Shown piece after piece: positions 10,467 through 20,946 of a DNA stretch of 64,000 nt. The DNA lies in assembly GCA_026027325.1 (NCBI GenBank), contig JAMSLZ010000020.1, forward strand, positions 62,001 to 126,000, given 5' to 3'. This stretch comes from Actinomucor elegans. Lineage: Eukaryota > Mucoromycota > Mucoromycetes > Mucorales > Mucoraceae. Positions within the stretch are counted from its first letter, which is position 1; every line of letters starts with the position of its first letter. The translations under genes and the position numbers were made by a program. The notes below the pieces were generated by a model. The model did no database searches. It was not told the origin of the DNA and worked only from the letters and a program-made list of their open reading frames with translations.

Positions 10467-11372
10467 TTATATTTTTCCTTTTGTTAACCAACCATCAATT
10501 CCTTGCACTAGTTGTTCACCAATAGCATCTACAGCAGCCTGATCTTTACCAACAACGCTGACTACGACGCGTGCACCATCTTTACCTTCTCCCCAATTAG
10601 GATAACTGCCAATTTTGACCTCTTTTTCTTTGCATTGATCTTGCAAATTGGATAAAAACATGGCAATTTCGCCCTCTGGTAGCTTGGTAGCTACCTGGAC
10701 TCGATGGTATCTTGATGCTTGTCCCATCAGACTTTGAAAATGAGGTCTTAGAGACTCCAGCAAGGATTCAAACAACTTAGGGATGCCAGGGAAAACGTGG
10801 ATATTCTTATTCACTACCACCACAGGCACCCAGAGCTCATTATGGTTCCGTAACTTCTCGGATGGTTCAGGGAACAGAGCCATGCGCTTTCGTTCTTCCG
10901 TTAGACTCCAATTTGGAAATCTGTCCTTGGATACTTGTTCCATACGTATACAAGTCTCTTGATCCAATTTCAATGGTAAATTGAAGGCTTTTGCTAAAGC
11001 TGCATAAGTAATATCGTCGTGGGTTGGTCCAATACCGCCACTGGTAAATACAATATCGTGTTGACTCGATAAACGTTTTATTGTCTCTTCAATAGCTTCG
11101 TAATCGTCCGCAATGGTTTCAATTCGCTTCAAATCAATACCAAGATCAAACAAGTATTTAGCTTATTGTTGGGATAGAAAGAAGGAATTAGTTTTGCTTG
11201 CAAATATCTAACTGTGATTCTTTCTTTTACCCAAGTAATTGGCGTTGGAATCTCGGGTTTTACCGTTAAGAATCTCGTCTCCAATAATACAGCAAGCAGC
11301 AGAAAAAGTTCTTTGCTGCTGCAATTGACTTATTCTTAAAAGAGGCTTCAAAGTCGAAAATGTTCTCAACAT
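10467..11372 (-). CDS. MoCF/CinA-like (MPT-binding fold) protein, probably mitochondrial
   Basis: Two exons (11231-11372, 10467-11161), 278 residues. After a basic, Ser/Thr-rich leader (MLRTFSTLKPLLRISQLQQQ) that looks like a mitochondrial targeting sequence, the domain starts with IIGDEILNGKTRDSNANYLA and runs through TSGGIGPTHDDITYAALAKA and FPGIPKLFESLL. These are the hallmarks of the molybdopterin-binding-like fold found in CinA and in the N-terminal half of animal FAD synthase. The PAPS-reductase-like FAD synthetase half is absent, so this is a stand-alone MPT-binding-fold protein. In relatives the fold hydrolyses FAD or ADP-ribose-type substrates; which reaction applies here is unknown. 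Confidence 0.85.
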
Positions 11373-11946
11373 GATAGATATCAAAAAAAGGGGGGAGGGG
11401 AAGCTGTTTGTTGTGCTTGTTGAGTTATTGTTGTATAAAAGTTACTGCTGCCTGACACACTATTTTATGAATCAGTTCAACTCCATTTCAGATAAGGTAT
11501 ACCCTTGTGTTCGAAATCAGGAAAATCTAAACCTTAACTTTGATGATATGCGCAACATTTTCGATATAAAACGTTCCTCATATTTGAATAAGCATTTGTG
11601 CATTATTTCTATTCAAAGCCTTAAATTGCAAGTATGAAACTAATTAGCCAAACTATCATGTACAGCCTGTTAGTAACTTTGATTGGATTTCAAGAAATGA
11701 ACAATGGAACTTCTTCAGAATCGAAATAACGCATTCCTTCGTTCTTGAATTTTTTTTTTTTTTTTTTTTTTTTGGTTATCAAAGTATTGGTACCAATAAT
11801 ATGTTAATTAATGAAGCTTGTGTCAACCTGAATTGTGCGTAAAATGGCGCAAATGTCATAATATACTTTCTGTCAAATTTTGGACCTATTATCAAATCAA
11901 CTGCTTCCTACAAACCTAATCTTAAAGGATTTTATTCGCCATGGAT
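11373..11946. other. Spacer between MoCF-domain gene and arrestin gene
   Basis: No credible gene. A G-rich patch (11389-11402) abuts the MoCF gene start, and a T25 run lies at 11750-11774. A short forward reading frame from 11371 has no recognisable similarity and overlaps the promoter. Confidence 0.5.
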
Positions 11947-13391
11947 CTATTTACTACCCGTTGAATGAATAGAAATGGATCTACGTGAGTTAGAGCTACT
12001 TGAATAGAGAGGTGGCACCATCAAATGTCCCGAGGCATCAGCACGTGGCGGCAAATATCTATCTTCATTACCATCTTCTTCTTCATCGTTTGGATCTAAA
12101 GGACTGCCAGGACCCCAATTGCAATAGCTACCCCCACTAGGTGATAAGTTTGTTGGACTCCCCAAGGGAGATTCCTGATTTGCAATAAAGCTCGGTACAT
12201 CCATATTATTTTCATCTGCAAATGGAATTTGTAGCTTGGGCGGCAAATTGGAAGAGTAAGGTACGGTTGTAATAAACAAGGGTAAACGGATAGCATGTGG
12301 ATTCAGCAGTAATTGATGACTAGATGTATCCACATAATGATGATTGGTTGGAATAATGATAAATATCTCATAAGTGATATCAATGTAGCGACCAAAGTGG
12401 CTCTGGGTTGTTGGCACACAAAAGCTAGGTACTCGAAAGGGACAGATAGTGGTGATGTTGGCTGTGTGTTTGGGTATTGAGACGTAAAAGGATTCAGATA
12501 GAATCTGTCGTTGTTTATGATGATAAGATGGTCCAGAAGAAGTGGGTAGATCGGGATATTTGGTAGCATTGTCGTTTAAAGAGGTAGCAGTGGATAATAG
12601 GATGACATGGACTTGATTGATACTGTGGGATGAGTGGTTTTGGGTAGTTAGTTTGATGGAACACAGGTCACCTAATACATCGTTAACCAATCATATATTT
12701 TATAGCCTGAAATAGTATATTTTACCTGGGCAAGAAGAAGGGTTAACCAGATTAGCTGTTACTTGGATGTATTCATCATTTTTTTGTGCTATCTTGATTG
12801 TCTTGTGCTTTCGTTGCTGGTTCATTTGATCATCAAAAGTGACTAGTGGCAAGTAAGTCAGAGGTAGTTTGACTGTTGACTTTTCTTGTGATGTATCATA
12901 GTCCAGAAATCCTTGTAATGAATACTCAATACGATGACCAAGATAAGCATCACGTATTGTAGGCGGATAGTTGACTGATGAAGGTAATTGGATAGCAAAC
13001 AAATAGATATGGCTACCTGTTTCCAGTTCCTCGTTATGACCTTTTGATATTGTGAATATTAGGTAACAAAGTATATTATTAGCATACCTTCTCTATGTGT
13101 CCATATTGACGATTCTACTGAAAATAAAGTGCAAGGTTCCTTCTTTTGATCCCATTCTTCGCACTTGAATACGACTCGAATTGATTTCGCCTTGATAGGT
13201 TTATCCAGAAACAGTTTTATACTTCCTATACGCTAGTGAGTATATCTATATATATTACAAGCTTTATCTATTGTTTTACCATTTATAATGGAAGCGGGTC
13301 CAAAGGCAACTACATTGTTATTCCCACCTGAAGTTACCTGTACTTCAAATGCTTGTACCGGGTTTGATTTGAAAACCTTTGAAAATATCAT
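11947..13391 (-). CDS. Arrestin-related trafficking adaptor (alpha-arrestin)
   Basis: Four exons; introns 13226-13279, 13041-13087 and 12672-12725. 429 residues. The N-terminus (VQAFEVQVTSGGNNNVVAFG then IKLFLDKPIKAKSIRVVFKC) is the arrestin-N beta-sandwich. The middle (HIYLFAIQLPSSVNYPPTI ... GHRIEYSLQGFLD) and the IQVTANLVNPSSCPGDLCSI region give the arrestin-C domain. The tail is disordered with an acidic DPNDEEEDGNED patch and one PPxY motif, PPLY, at residues 408-411. Alpha-arrestins use PY motifs to bring a Rsp5/Nedd4 ubiquitin ligase to plasma-membrane transporters and receptors for endocytosis; that role is inferred from the family. Confidence 0.88.
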
Positions 13392-14877
13392 GGAAACTAC
13401 TATTGTATTGTATAAATAAATAATACAAAAAGAAAAAAAAAAGCGAAACCTTAGTTAGTACTCTAAATAGTTATCTGTGACCTGATTGGTGACTGTAGTT
13501 TGCATTGTGTCAGTGAGATAAAAGCTACCTATTGACTGACTGGTTTTTGGGCTTGGCAAATAAGCTTACTTTCAGGGCCAAATACCCTTTAAAGTTGAAT
13601 AATCACAGTAATAACTGTCAAGTAAGGTCATTTTTATCATCCAGTGCCATTGAAACGCGTTAAAATGATTGTACTCCTTACTAACATCAATACCTGTCAA
13701 TAACGAACAAAATCTTGATTATCGACATGCTCACCTATTTGTTTGCTTAAAGCTCTTGCAAAAAGGGATCTTCTTTATATTAAATACACGTGATGGTACC
13801 CGCACCGAACTGCAGCGTGCATAATGCGTGCACTTGCAGTATTTTTGATCCACATAAAGTGCATCCACTTAACAGCTAGATTGAAATATTCAAAGGCATT
13901 AAATACTTATTGCAATCACTTATAGCTTTAGTGTAATGAGCGGGTATATGGGCTGTATATTTAATACGACTGAAACATTGATTGTCTCAGCAGACAAGCT
14001 AGATGTGATTGCTGCCTGATGTTGAGCATCTACATTTCTGCAACACTTGCTGAATGGCAACTTCATTGGCTGCGGGGTTTACTCATGATGCAGAAGACCA
14101 GTTATTTAGAAAATCTTATCTGTAACAGTGAAATGAGGAACCTCTTTGCATTTCGGAATATATAGATATAGGATTACTTATATTTTCTTATATAAATAAA
14201 CTTTAGTTATGGTATATTAGAAATAGCCCGACTTAGAATGAGATAGACATTAGTTAGCGATAATCAGATCAGAGAGTGGACAATATATCTGCTAAAATCA
14301 TTGAAACATATCTGGATCAATAGCTAGCCGATATAAATTAAAGATTCTCGGAATGAAGGTAGCACATTTTAACCTCTTCCGAGTTTACTGAATTTTATGA
14401 TGGCTCATCAACATAGACTGTTGATAGAGGCTGATAAAAACTGAAACGCGAGATCAAGCGGAAGTTGAAATACTATTGCATTAGACTTGCAAAATCTCAT
14501 CTAGACCTTTAACCAAGTAAGATAAATCAACTATTATCGGGAAAAATAGATAAACGAATGTGCTATTTTAAATATATGGAATTTCATAACTATACAATAG
14601 CATAATTAAGAGCTAGTATCTGGTATCCATAGGTATACTGTGATTGAATTCCCGCTCATGATACTACATGAGACGCACAGAATCGCATCTACATCTGCAA
14701 GAAACCAAAATAAACCAATGGTTCTCGGGGAAATAAAGAAGATACAATGCTCTTTTCAATGTATTAATCTTAGCAGTGACACGACTATAAGATAAAGTAC
14801 TAGATATACAGTTTCAGGGCAAATTGTACCATTATGTTTCATTTGACTTATCTGAAGAAGTGGAGTCTGGACTTGAA

Positions 14878-14885
14878 TATAAAAA
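14878..14885 (+). promoter_or_regulatory. TATA box (TATAAAAA)
   Basis: TATAAAAA about 103 bp before the ATG at 14988, followed by a pyrimidine-rich stretch suited to transcription initiation. Confidence 0.5.
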
Positions 14886-14928
14886 GAGAAACACTTGCTA
14901 TTATGCTAGATATTCTTCTTTTCTTTCT

Positions 14929-14971
<43 letters not shown>
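14929..14971 (+). repeat. (TC)n(AC)n microsatellite
   Basis: About ten TC units running directly into about twelve AC units, ending 16 bp before the start codon at 14988, so probably in the 5' leader of that mRNA. Confidence 0.92.
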
Positions 14972-14987
14972 TCTTTTCTTTGATAAC

Positions 14988-15347
14988 ATGCAACGCGTAG
15001 AAAACAGTTTATTTAAAACGCATGGGAATAACCTGGACAAGTACTATGAATATCGTATCTATGATAGAAATATAGGCAACAACTATTCTGAATATGCACC
15101 TTGTCCTATTGTTATGATGTCTCGTCACCAAGGATTTCAGTGGAATGATGAATTGTTCGTCAGTGCTTATCGCCGTAGTGCTGGATATGAATGTCACAAA
15201 AGTACTAGTTTACAAAGTCGAGATAACAAAGTCATGTCTACTTCAAATACTGAACAAAACAGCATCAGTAGTGATAATGATCATAGTAACACGCCTGAAG
15301 TTATTGATATTAAATTAACTGAAGCAGACTGTGACGTTTGGCCTTGA
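14988..15347 (+). CDS. Hypothetical 119-residue protein
   Basis: Single-exon reading frame with an ATG, a TATA box about 100 bp upstream and a microsatellite leader. I do not recognise the family. The first 70 residues are aromatic-rich (YYEYRIYDRN, HQGFQWNDELFVSAYRRS), while the last 50 are Ser/Asn/Asp-rich and likely disordered, ending in an acidic stretch before DVWP. No signal peptide or membrane segment. It is convergent with the MIT-domain gene, with only 123 bp between stop codons. The conserved-looking GFQWNDELF core argues for a real protein; function unknown. Confidence 0.6.
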   Translation: MQRVENSLFKTHGNNLDKYYEYRIYDRNIGNNYSEYAPCPIVMMSRHQGFQWNDELFVSAYRRSAGYECHKSTSLQSRDNKVMSTSNTEQNSISSDNDHSNTPEVIDIKLTEADCDVWP

Positions 15348-15437
15348 AGATATGGGGCTTTATATAAGGAATAAGAAATAAATAATAAATAAATACATAT
15401 AAAGATATAAGTGGTAGTAAGTAGTAATAGTAATAGT

Positions 15438-15440
<3 letters not shown>

Positions 15441-15472
<32 letters not shown>
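15441..15472 (+). repeat. Poly(T) tract abutting the MIT gene stop codon
   Basis: 32 T on the plus strand, read as A32 directly at the TAA stop (15471-15473) of the minus-strand MIT-domain gene; the A run and stop codon overlap. Confidence 0.9.
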
Positions 15473-15475
<3 letters not shown>

Positions 15476-17729
15476 CGTTCACCCAAGAGCCGCCTCTTTT
15501 TAGCCATTTTGCAAGTAATACAGTAATATCTCTTACTACGAACCCACCTATCACGCTATTAATCACTGTACATATCTTGACAAGTTTCATCAATAGAATA
15601 TCATGTTGAGGCTGTCTTGACTTTTTCTTTTCCATAGTATAATGTAGCAACCAGTTTTCTATTTTACAATTAGTTTGCATTATTATACAATGATGTGAAC
15701 TTACCCAAGACATGTATCTTTGAAAACAGCCTTTGTAAGGCTTCAATATAATTCTTATACTGATCTTCACTATAGACTCAAATCAGTAATTACACAAATA
15801 TAATATATGCATGCACTTACGTTTTTGTTAAACTAAAGGCATTCATACGTTCTACTGATTTTGTTAGCTTGGTTCCCCAAGACATGAACGATTGAGTTTT
15901 TTTTCCACTGTCAATACGACTTATGGTTGACATAGAGTCTCTATGTTGATTGCTACTCGCTTGATTGTCACTGCTATTGTTTTCCAATGTGCTTTCTCTT
16001 TTTAGCTTCTTGGATAGGTTGGTTTGTAACTGATCGACTGAGGTTTCAAAATGCTCCAACAGCCGCGTTGAACTCACTAAATCGTCCAAGTAGGACCAGT
16101 TCTCCAATCGTGCAATATCACTCATTAATGATTCACAAGCTGATACTTTGATATCCATAGAAGAAAGTCGTATATTGGGTTGTTGCCTAATTATTATATG
16201 AGTTCAGAATTTCTTTCTTTCATCGCTTTATACTTTACCATAAGTTTTTGGGTATATATAATTTCTGTGTAATAAAAGCGCCTTCCAGCATACTTTTTTC
16301 AAGCGCCAACAGTAGCTTAAGATGGCTTTGCTTGTCTTCTATCAAATCCTCAAAAGAAGTACGTGTAGTCAACTGATGATCATCTTCCGTTTGCTGTGAA
16401 TCGTCCATGATATAGTCTAAATCACTAGCAGTAGCAGGCTTGATCTGATCTTTTAAAAAAAAGCCATAGCTATGATTGGAAGGCGAATTGGACAGTTTCT
16501 CTTTGGCGCGACCTACTGCAAATCCTTCCATGGATAGACGGTGGGCTGCTTTTTTACGCATAGAACCCAAACCGCCTACAGAAGGACGGCTTAAAACAGG
16601 ACGATTAATAATCATTTGTGGAGGATATTGCTGTGATGTAGGCGGTGTTGTATCAATGGACATCATAGACGGTTTTCTTTCAATAACAGCTGTTACTGGA
16701 ATTTGTTGATCTGGTGATTCTTCGTTTGATACTGTATCTACAGTAGACATGGAAGAAGAACGTTGCATTAACGGCGGTTTTGGTAAACTACTGGTACGTG
16801 CTCGAAATACTGATTTGACTTTAGGTATTGGTGTATTTTCTTCATCTTTCTTTTTCAATGAAGGTAAAGCCATAGCAGGTTGTTCCACAACCTCTTCTTC
16901 TTCCTCTTCGGAAGATGAACAGGAAGAAGACATGGAATCTACTGAACTGACAGTGGATGTGGTGCCTTTGGAATTTTGTCTGCAACGACGGTCCTGATGC
17001 TTTGGTGGAGGTTTCATTATCGGCAAAGTTTCTTCTTGATCTTTGTTAAATGGTGACTGATGCTGTAGTGGATGGGTAGGAGTGCTTTTAGAGGCTTGCA
17101 TTTGAATGACGGGTGGCGAAACAGGAATTTTGACCATCTCCTTTTGATCACTAACAGGCCGAGTTGAGGGAGTGCTAGTGATTATGGCACTAGGTTTATT
17201 TAAGCTGCAATTACTATTCATACTGCGAATTATTGGTTTAGGCTCTTGTTCAACTTTGACCATGTCTGATTCCAATTTACAGGTAATGGTACTCAGTAAT
17301 CGGATCCTTTCAGAATACGAATCGTGCTAAATACCAACAGTTAGTTCTATACAGGACTTTTTTCGTTCTATGCAACGTCCCCTTTGGGTATAACCCTGGT
17401 TTCTTCCCACATATCCCCTCTCTCTCTTTGATATTTCAACTTACAATTTCTTGTAGTCGACGTCGATCGTTTTCTTTCTCTACTGTAGACAAGACTCGGT
17501 CCAGTAACGAAATAGCTTCTTTATAAGCGTTTATGGCACCCAAGACGTCGTTGGTCGAGTCGCATTGAACAGCAACGTTGGCTTTCTGCAAAGCTGATCT
17601 TAGAATGAGTTTTGAGACATGCTTAGCATCATTAGTTGCAGTAGATGCTGCTGATGATGACGGAGGCTGTTGTGTTGGAAACGGCTCGTTATTCAAGGTC
17701 AATAGATTCGTAGTAGTATCGAAACTCAT
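15471..17729 (-). CDS. MIT-domain protein with long disordered linker
   Basis: Five exons; introns 17327-17444, 16187-16238, 15770-15820 and 15659-15704. 663 residues. Residues about 37-110 (ALQKANVAVQCDSTNDVLGA, YKEAISLLDRVL, YSERIRLLSTI) form the three-helix microtubule-interacting-and-trafficking (MIT) domain, which in other proteins binds ESCRT-III tails. A Ser/Pro/Thr-rich linker of about 270 residues follows, with an acidic run EEEEEEVVEQ. The C-terminal third is helical and ordered (ACESLMSDIARLENWSYLDD, EDQYKNYIEALQRLFSKIHV, GGFVVRDITVLLAKWLKRGG). I do not recognise a named family for it. A GAA repeat (17803-17824) lies just upstream of the start. Role in endosomal sorting or cytokinesis is inference only. 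Confidence 0.82.
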
Positions 17730-20700
17730 TATCTGTTACTTGAAAATCACAAATAAGAAACTAGAATTTGTGATTGACTGATATGTATTTCTTGTATTGT
17801 ATGAAGAAGAAGAAGAAGAAGAAAAGAAAAAAAGTTCAAATTAACCCTTTTTTTACTTAATAGGAACCATTTTCCTTTTGTTACTTTTTTTTTTTTTTTT
17901 GCCTGCTTTCCCTGGTAATGCTCAGCCTTGCGCGCTAATTGCTTTCCTTTTTCTCATTTTCCTCGAATCACTGTTATAGCTACTTTTTACTGCCAATATC
18001 ATTTAACTTGTTCCGTTCTATTAAATCTAATTTTGTAAGTAACTCCAATTTAAAAATGGTTATACTTGTGATACATTCAATAAAATAATGTTTAGTTTGG
18101 TGCTCAGATCAAATAATATAGGAGCATCATATCCACCATGCCTCGTTCATTATTAAACCAAAAAAAAATATCAGATCTATTGGTCAAATGCATTGACTTT
18201 ATTAGATAACATTCTTTATCCCCTTTATTCTAAATACTTGAAACTATCAGCGCGCAACTCCATATTACAAAGTGGAGTGATCTTCTTAAAAATGTGCTTG
18301 AGTCCCTTTGTGTGTGATGATTAGTTGTTATGATGGTTGACTATGATGGTCTAGTTTATCTGATCACGTTGCTATAGCGCCTCGAATTTATCAGATTGTG
18401 GCTGGTATGGTTGCTAGGACGACTTCGTTGTGACTGCTTTGGTTGCTAGGCCACTTCGAATTCGACTATGAATGCTATAGTAAGCAACAATAACGTATGA
18501 CTCTTGTTTAACCTGGTTGTAAAAATAACTCACTCTATACAAGTTATGAACCATAGATTCAACAAGGCATACATGCTCGAATATCCCACCTTTTAACACC
18601 GGAATTCAAGATAAAAAGTCATATAATTGTACGTTCTCATTTTGGATTTCCTTACTGGCAAATTGCATGTGAATGTCTTGATTTATTCATTATCAAAGTA
18701 ATTCTTCTTAAATACTATGACCTAATAATCTTGTTACTTAAAGTAAATACGGCCTTCATCTATCTACAGGCATGATCTGGTGTAATATAGATTATGTATG
18801 TAATTTTCTGTTGAACATTAACAAATGCAATGCATTTATTATTCTGCAGCTGAACAAAGATATCAGTAGATTCCGAGGCTCATTCTGTATATATGTTTTT
18901 ATTCAAATGTAATACGAGGTTAGGATGGGCCAAGGAATGAAGACATGGTTAGGTATTGCCAAAGTAGTCTATGCTGGTATGCACTATTTTTAGTCTATTA
19001 AGCACTTATATATGATTTAAGAAGGGTTGTACATCAAAAACAGATTAAAACATCACCATCTATGACAAGAATTGGTATAAAATAAAGACGTGTAAAATAT
19101 TGTTATAGTTCGCTAATCATCTGGTATTGAGTCAAGTAGCTGTATTCAAGCAGGGGCACTATCTTCGTATCATTTTTTAAAGCTATTAAAGGCGCTGTAG
19201 AGACATGATTCATTACCTAATTTATTTCTTATAGCTCAAAACCTATAATGATATTTTGTTTGTAGTATAGAAATTAGCATGGCCAAAATTAGCGGAGGGA
19301 ACAAAAGGAGGATTGAAAAATTTAATGCTTAAATATTCTAAATTGTTTTACGGTAGCTTTTTGTAGAATAATCAAAACAGTAGCTTACTTTTTTTAACTA
19401 TGGAATGTATTTAATACCGTTAAAAACTGAGGCAAAGATATCTCACTATGATATTTTTGATCTACAAACATTTAATATTAAAGACTCAGAGACAGACGAA
19501 ATTTAATCTAAGATTTGATATCATTTTTTAATGGTAAATGATTGCTAGTAAGTAGAAGGTGCTTTAATGAAGTCAATGGATAATTAAACAACATGTCTGT
19601 TGACTCAAGTCTTGTTTGTGATTGTCTTTGTTTGATAGATTTATCGTTGATAAATGTCTATTTTTTTTTTGAAATGCAATTATAACTCGAATATTTTGCA
19701 TATTACAATCCTTAAAAGACATTGGATATTCCTCAATATATAGGACTTGCATTATTAATAGTTTATACCTCTAATCTACCATCTTTGCGTTCCACGAAAT
19801 TGAGAGAGCGTGGGAAATTTGGATCCATATGATTTTTTCCTCTACATTCTTCTACTGATTCTAATTTAGTGTCTCATTTGACAGTTGCTCGATATTCCGA
19901 ATAAAGCACAGAGTCACTATAGCCATTGCTTTATTGATTTACAATGAGCATTACAATATAGAATTCTTTGTAAATTACAGCCTTTTTTTTATAAATGGAT
20001 ATGATTGATAGATCTCAAGGCCGATTGAAACTTAATGTTGCATCTGATGGCTGGTATATGTTCATGAAAATGAGCTACTGTATATATTAGAGCTCCCACT
20101 TAACTAAAGCTCAATCAGTATACCATGCATTATTAACAAGTTATCCTTCTATAAATTACATCCAATTTTCTTGTATGCTAGATAACGATTAATAGATCTC
20201 AACTGATTCCTATCGAATCGTCCCATCGCATTAGCACTTCAGGCTCGGAATGAAGTTTTAGTTGTTTTTTTATAATCATATTATTAGCCCAATTGGCTGA
20301 CTAGGGTACACCAATCCAGAAAGAACTATACAATAGTAATTTCATTGATTAGAGTGTTTTTTTTTTCTGCAGATAATACGTGACACATTGACTAAAATTA
20401 GCATGAATCCCTCAGGGTGCTTAATGTTCTACGTCAATTTCTAAGTTGAGGTTTATTAAGTGGCACCCCATATTTACACCTTTTTGGTCCGGAAACATTC
20501 ATGAATTATAGACTTGTATTCCACATAGAATCACGTCGATTAACATCATTATCGACTTCGGTTATAATAAACGGTTCCTGAGTAAAGCATTTTATGCCGT
20601 TTTTAATTGCAGCTGCGTGATCTAAAGCTTATTATCTGTCTCAAACATTCGCACTAAATCACCTCATAATTCGATTGTCTCTTTGGTAGAAATTCGTTCT

Positions 20701-20908
20701 GGATCCTTTTTTTTATTATCGGTGTATCTCGGTTATAATGTCATTCTCTTTAATTACAGGGTGCTGTAGACCTGCAGATCGGCGCAACTTTAGTTCAGGA
20801 ATATTGTAAGAATGTTATAAGAATCCTCTTCCTAACTCTTTTTTCTTTTGTCTTTTTTCAAATCTTTATAAACTTTATTTCTACTGTTGCATCTTCATAC
20901 GTGCATGA
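17730..20908. other. Long gene-free region upstream of the APSES factor
   Basis: 3.2 kb between the divergent MIT and APSES genes without a supported gene. Contents: a GAA microsatellite (17803-17824), T runs (17887-17900), and diverged dispersed-repeat copies near 18835-18890 and 19990-20260. Part may be the promoter of the developmental regulator, but no binding sites could be assigned with confidence. Confidence 0.5.
19990..20260 (-). repeat. Dispersed intergenic repeat, reverse copies
   Basis: Reverse strand shows AGCTCATTTTCATGAACATA, AGATGCAACATTAAG and TTGAGATCTATC. A second unit (20150-20255) has ATGCGATGGGACGATTCGAT and GTTGAGATCTATTAATCG. The copies are diverged. Confidence 0.5.
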
Positions 20909-20946
20909 ATGCGTGTAGAATCGATCAAAGCGTATACCAATTATAA
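20905..20946 (+). promoter_or_regulatory. Short upstream ORF overlapping/preceding the APSES start
   Basis: ATG at 20905 opens a 13-codon frame ending TAA at 20944-20946. It overlaps the first in-frame ATG of the APSES gene (20909) and ends 10 nt before the next in-frame ATG (20957). That spacing would allow termination and re-initiation at 20957. Confidence 0.5.

Larger units (their letters stand above)
13392..14987. other. Divergent spacer, no gene seen
   Basis: Separates the arrestin gene (-) from the 119-residue gene (+). AT-rich without coding signal. A CACGTG hexamer lies at 13797-13802. A TATA box (14878-14885) and a CT/AC microsatellite mark the right end as the promoter and leader of the next gene. 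Confidence 0.55.

Noticed and set aside
11371..11637. Forward reading frame overlapping the MoCF gene start
   Set aside because: Antisense to exon 1 start and promoter; AT-rich with no similarity.
17730..20908. StuA self-binding sites upstream of the APSES gene
   Set aside because: Only two GCGCGC-containing spots (about 17931 and 18251), far from the start and not matching the site well.
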